Source of the DNA: Coix lacryma-jobi var. lacryma-jobi
Lineage: Eukaryota > Streptophyta > Magnoliopsida > Poales > Poaceae
Reading direction: 5' to 3'
DNA: 64,000 nt
Assembly: GCA_009763385.1 (NCBI GenBank)
Contig: CM019831.1
Coordinates: forward strand, 115,107,432 to 115,171,431
The notes beneath the pieces are model-generated. The model worked only from the letters and a program-made list of their open reading frames with translations. It was not told the DNA's origin and ran no database searches. A program made the translations under genes and the position numbers. Positions 61,426 to 64,000 of this stretch are shown piece after piece. The first letter of the stretch is position 1; every line of letters begins with the position of its first letter.

Positions 61426-64000
61426 CTAAAAGGGGAAACACACACCAAGCTCACCTCTCAACCTAGCAAAGGTTGATTGGTCCAAAGGTTTGGTAAAAAT
61501 ATCTGCCAACTGATGATGAGTATCGACATGGTGAAGGTCGATATCACCCTTCTCAAAATGGTCTCGCAGAAAGTGAAAGCGCACATCAATGTGTTTGGTC
61601 TTAGAATGCAGCACGGGGTTCTTAGCAATGCTAATAGCACTCGTGTTGTCACAAAGCAAAGGAACTCGAGAAAAGCTCAGACCGAAATCACGCAAAGTGG
61701 CCATCATCCAAAGCAACTGGGAATAGCAGCTAGTCGCAGCAACATACTGAGCCTTTGTAGTAGACTGGGCGACACTAGACTGCTTGCGAGAAGACCAAGA
61801 TACAAGAGAAGAGCCCAAAAACTGACAAGTCCCAGAAGTGGACTTGCGCTCAAGTCGGCAACCAGCAAAATCGGCATCAGAATAACCGCAAAGGGAAAGG
61901 GTGGAAGAAGCAGAATACCAAATCCCAAACTCTGGAGTAAAACGAAGGTACCTCATAATGCGCTTAACCTCCTGACGGTGAGAGGTGCGCGGTGACGCCT
62001 GAAAGACCGCGCAAAGACACACCGCGAACTGGATGTCCGGGCGTGTCGCCGTCAGGTACAGCAGCGACCCGATCATACTCTGGTACTTCTTCTGGTCCAC
62101 AGCTTCTCCATCCTTGTCCGCATCCAGGGCCGTAGTGGTCGACATGGGTGTTGGAAGAGGCTTGGCCTCACCCATATCGAACTTCTTCAGGATGTCCTTG
62201 GTGTACTTGCCCTGGTGCACAAACATTCCTTCTCGGGATTGCTTGATTTGCAACCCGAGGAAGAAAGTCAACTCGCCCATCATGCTCATCTCAAATTCCC
62301 TGCTCATAAGATCTGCAAACTTGGCAACCAAAGCGTGAGAAGAACCACCGAAAATGATGTCATCCACGTAAATCTAGACCAAGAGTGTCATTGCCTTGCT
62401 TGAGGAGAAAGAGCGTTTTATCCACATCCCATTTTAAAACCCTTAGCAAGGAAAAAGGTTTTCAACCTATCATACCAGGCTCTAGGGGCTTGTTTCAAAC
62501 CATACAAAGCTTTGTGAAGTTTAAAAACATGGTTTGGAAACTTGGGATTTTCAAAACCGGGTGTTGTTTCACATACACCTCTTCTTCTATGTAGCCGTTT
62601 AGGAAGGCACTCTTGACATCCATTTGAAAAAGTTTGAAACCTTTGGATGCAGCAAAAGCCAAGAGTATCCTAATTGCCTCCAAACGAGCTATAGGAGAAA
62701 AAGTCTCCTCATAGTCTATCCCCTTCTTCTGACTATACCCCTGGGCTACAAGTCTGGCCTTGTTTCTCACAATGTGGCCATCCTCTCCTTGTTTGTTTTT
62801 GAAAACCCATTTTGTCCCAATAGGATTACAGTCTGGAGGAGGTGGAACCAAAACCCAAACCCAATTTCTCTCAAAATTTTCTAACTCCTCATGCATGGCA
62901 TTGACCCAATTCGGATCAGATAAAGCGTGTCCAATATCTCGGGGTTCAAAATTAGCAACAAATGCAGAATGAGCAAAGTGAGAGATTTGTTGTGACCTTG
63001 ACCAAGTGACACGTTTGTCGATGTTGCCGATCATCTATTGAGAAGGGTGTTGGCGTTGAATGTGTCGTGGTGCCTCCCGAGCTGAAGAAACCTCCCCTTC
63101 AACAGCAGCTGGTGCCTCCTCGGGTACAAAAGGTACAACCCGAGGTGGCGGATCCCACGGCCCCCAAGTAGTCGATGAAGAGGGGGTGGGGCCGTGAGTC
63201 GTCGTAGTAGAAGCCGATCCTAGTGGCAGAGCAGGTGGAGATGGTGCTGGGTCATCCATCCCTTCAGCACCTTCTTCCTCGTCATCAAAAAGAGGTTCGC
63301 CAACCTCATGGTCACCTGCACGCTCAAATCTAGAAGAAGGACAAACCATGGTCTCGTTGAAAGTGACATCGGATGTCTCCATGACTCGGTTAGTATCAAG
63401 GTTAAGTACACGATATGCACGAGTATGAGTGCCATAACCCAAAAATACACCGTTAGAAGAACGAGACTCAAACTTGTCCAAGTTGCCTTTCTTAAGTATA
63501 AAACAGTGGCAACCAAAAACTCTAAAATAACTCACTTTGGGCGGTTTTCCAAAACGCAACTCATAAGAAGTCTTTTTCAAGAATGCTCGGAGAAAAATGC
63601 GATTGGAAATATAGCATGCAGTGTTCATAGCTTCGGCCCAATACCGCCTAGGAGTCCTATGCTCATCGAGCATCGTCCTGGCCATCTCAACAAGGGTCCG
63701 ATTCTTCCTCTCTACAACACCATTCTGTGGCGGTGTGTAGGGGGAAGAAAACTGATGCTCCAAACCCAGAGAGTCACAAAACTTCTCAAAGTTCGAGTTT
63801 TTGAACTCGGTACCATTATCGCTACGAATAGCTCGCATCGAGTTCTTAGGGAACTCGTTCTGAAGACACAAAATCAGATTGCGAGCAAAAGAGAAAGTCT
63901 CAGTTTTCTCAGCTAAAAAGAATACTCATGAATATCTCGAAAATTCATCGACAACAACAAGCACATACCACTTCCCCCCAACTGAGCTCACCCGAGCTGG
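61426..64000 (-). pseudogene. pol: Element D pol (integrase to RNase H), two nonsense stops and small shifts
   Basis: Reading leftward. The integrase core has IRSDNGTEF and PPQNGVVERKNRTLVEMARTM with the D and E of the D-D-E triad (63871-63700). Then FRVFGCHCFILKK, an acidic/Pro/Ser-rich linker, and a TAG at 63035-63037 (SQ-stop-MIGNI, where B reads QQMIG). RT: PIGTKWVFKNKQGEDG, MDVKSAFLNGYIEEEVYV. A frame change near 62555 and a TAG at about 62368 interrupt it just before YVDDIIFGG. The last frame (62367-61426, 313 codons) has FEMSMMGELTFFLGLQIKQ, YSDADFAGC, CDNTSAISIAKNP, HIDVRFHFLRDH and the end ADIFTKPLD...GELGVCFPF-stop. Protease and gag are beyond the window. Few changes separate it from a full frame, so D is younger than B. 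Confidence 0.9.

Larger units (their letters stand above)
57704..64000 (-). mobile_element. Element D: Sirevirus of B's family, minus strand, 3' part
   Basis: 3' LTR 59775-57704 (TGCGGATAC...CGGTCCTTCA in minus orientation), a 3' non-coding region to 61425, then pol reading leftward from beyond 64000. It interrupts E's env-like frame after CTACG (57699-57703), so the far side should repeat CTACG. It is better preserved than B, but with stops in pol. Confidence 0.9.

Overview
Plant nuclear DNA, most likely from a grass of the panicoid type (maize/sorghum/Miscanthus/sugarcane-like). This rests on the element content (Sirevirus-type Ty1/copia, Athila-like and Tat-lineage Ty3/gypsy); the species cannot be fixed from sequence alone. 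I found no host gene, tRNA, rRNA or CRISPR. All 64 kb can be read as nested LTR retrotransposons.

Nesting (letters are mine). E, a + strand Sirevirus, is the host for everything else. Its gag fragment is at 31362-~31890, pol at 43350-44658 and 55025-55152, and an env-like region runs to 57703. Inserted in E are: (1) B, a + strand Sirevirus in E gag, seen from 8720 to 31361 and decayed; (2) H, an Athila-like gypsy element in E pol, ~31890-43349, 5' part lost; (3) C, a - strand gag-only Sirevirus derivative, 44659-55019, flanked by ATATC; (4) D, a - strand Sirevirus of B's family, 57704 to beyond 64000. Second-order insertions: A, a Sirevirus with an intact pol frame, lies in B gag (255-8719). 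G, a Tat-lineage gypsy element of ~15.3 kb flanked by TGGTA, lies in B's 3' LTR (16055-31339). I, a gag-protease-only Athila-like element flanked by TCAAT, lies in H's LTR (34274-41630). Third order: an LTR end (X, 1-254) interrupts A's gag.

Coding capacity. A pol (389-3661) is one uninterrupted protease-integrase-RT-RNase H frame, and C gag (50541-52583) is an intact 680-codon frame. The pol genes of B, D, E and G carry frameshifts or stops. G also carries, between pol and its 3' LTR, a five-exon antisense gene (28912 to 24568) with GT-AG introns and its own TATA box, as known for extra ORFs of Tat elements.

Most interesting non-coding signals. (i) The LTRs of B, C and D hold arrays of 4-7 short hairpins whose stems differ by compensating changes while the loop stays nearly constant. 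(ii) Each family (A, B, C, D, H, I) has its own CpG-rich palindromic word, repeated in its LTR and in A and E also in the pol/env spacer. (iii) Sirevirus pol and env-like frames open directly behind T-rich ...TAG 3'-splice-like sites. These deserve computational testing more than the proteins do.
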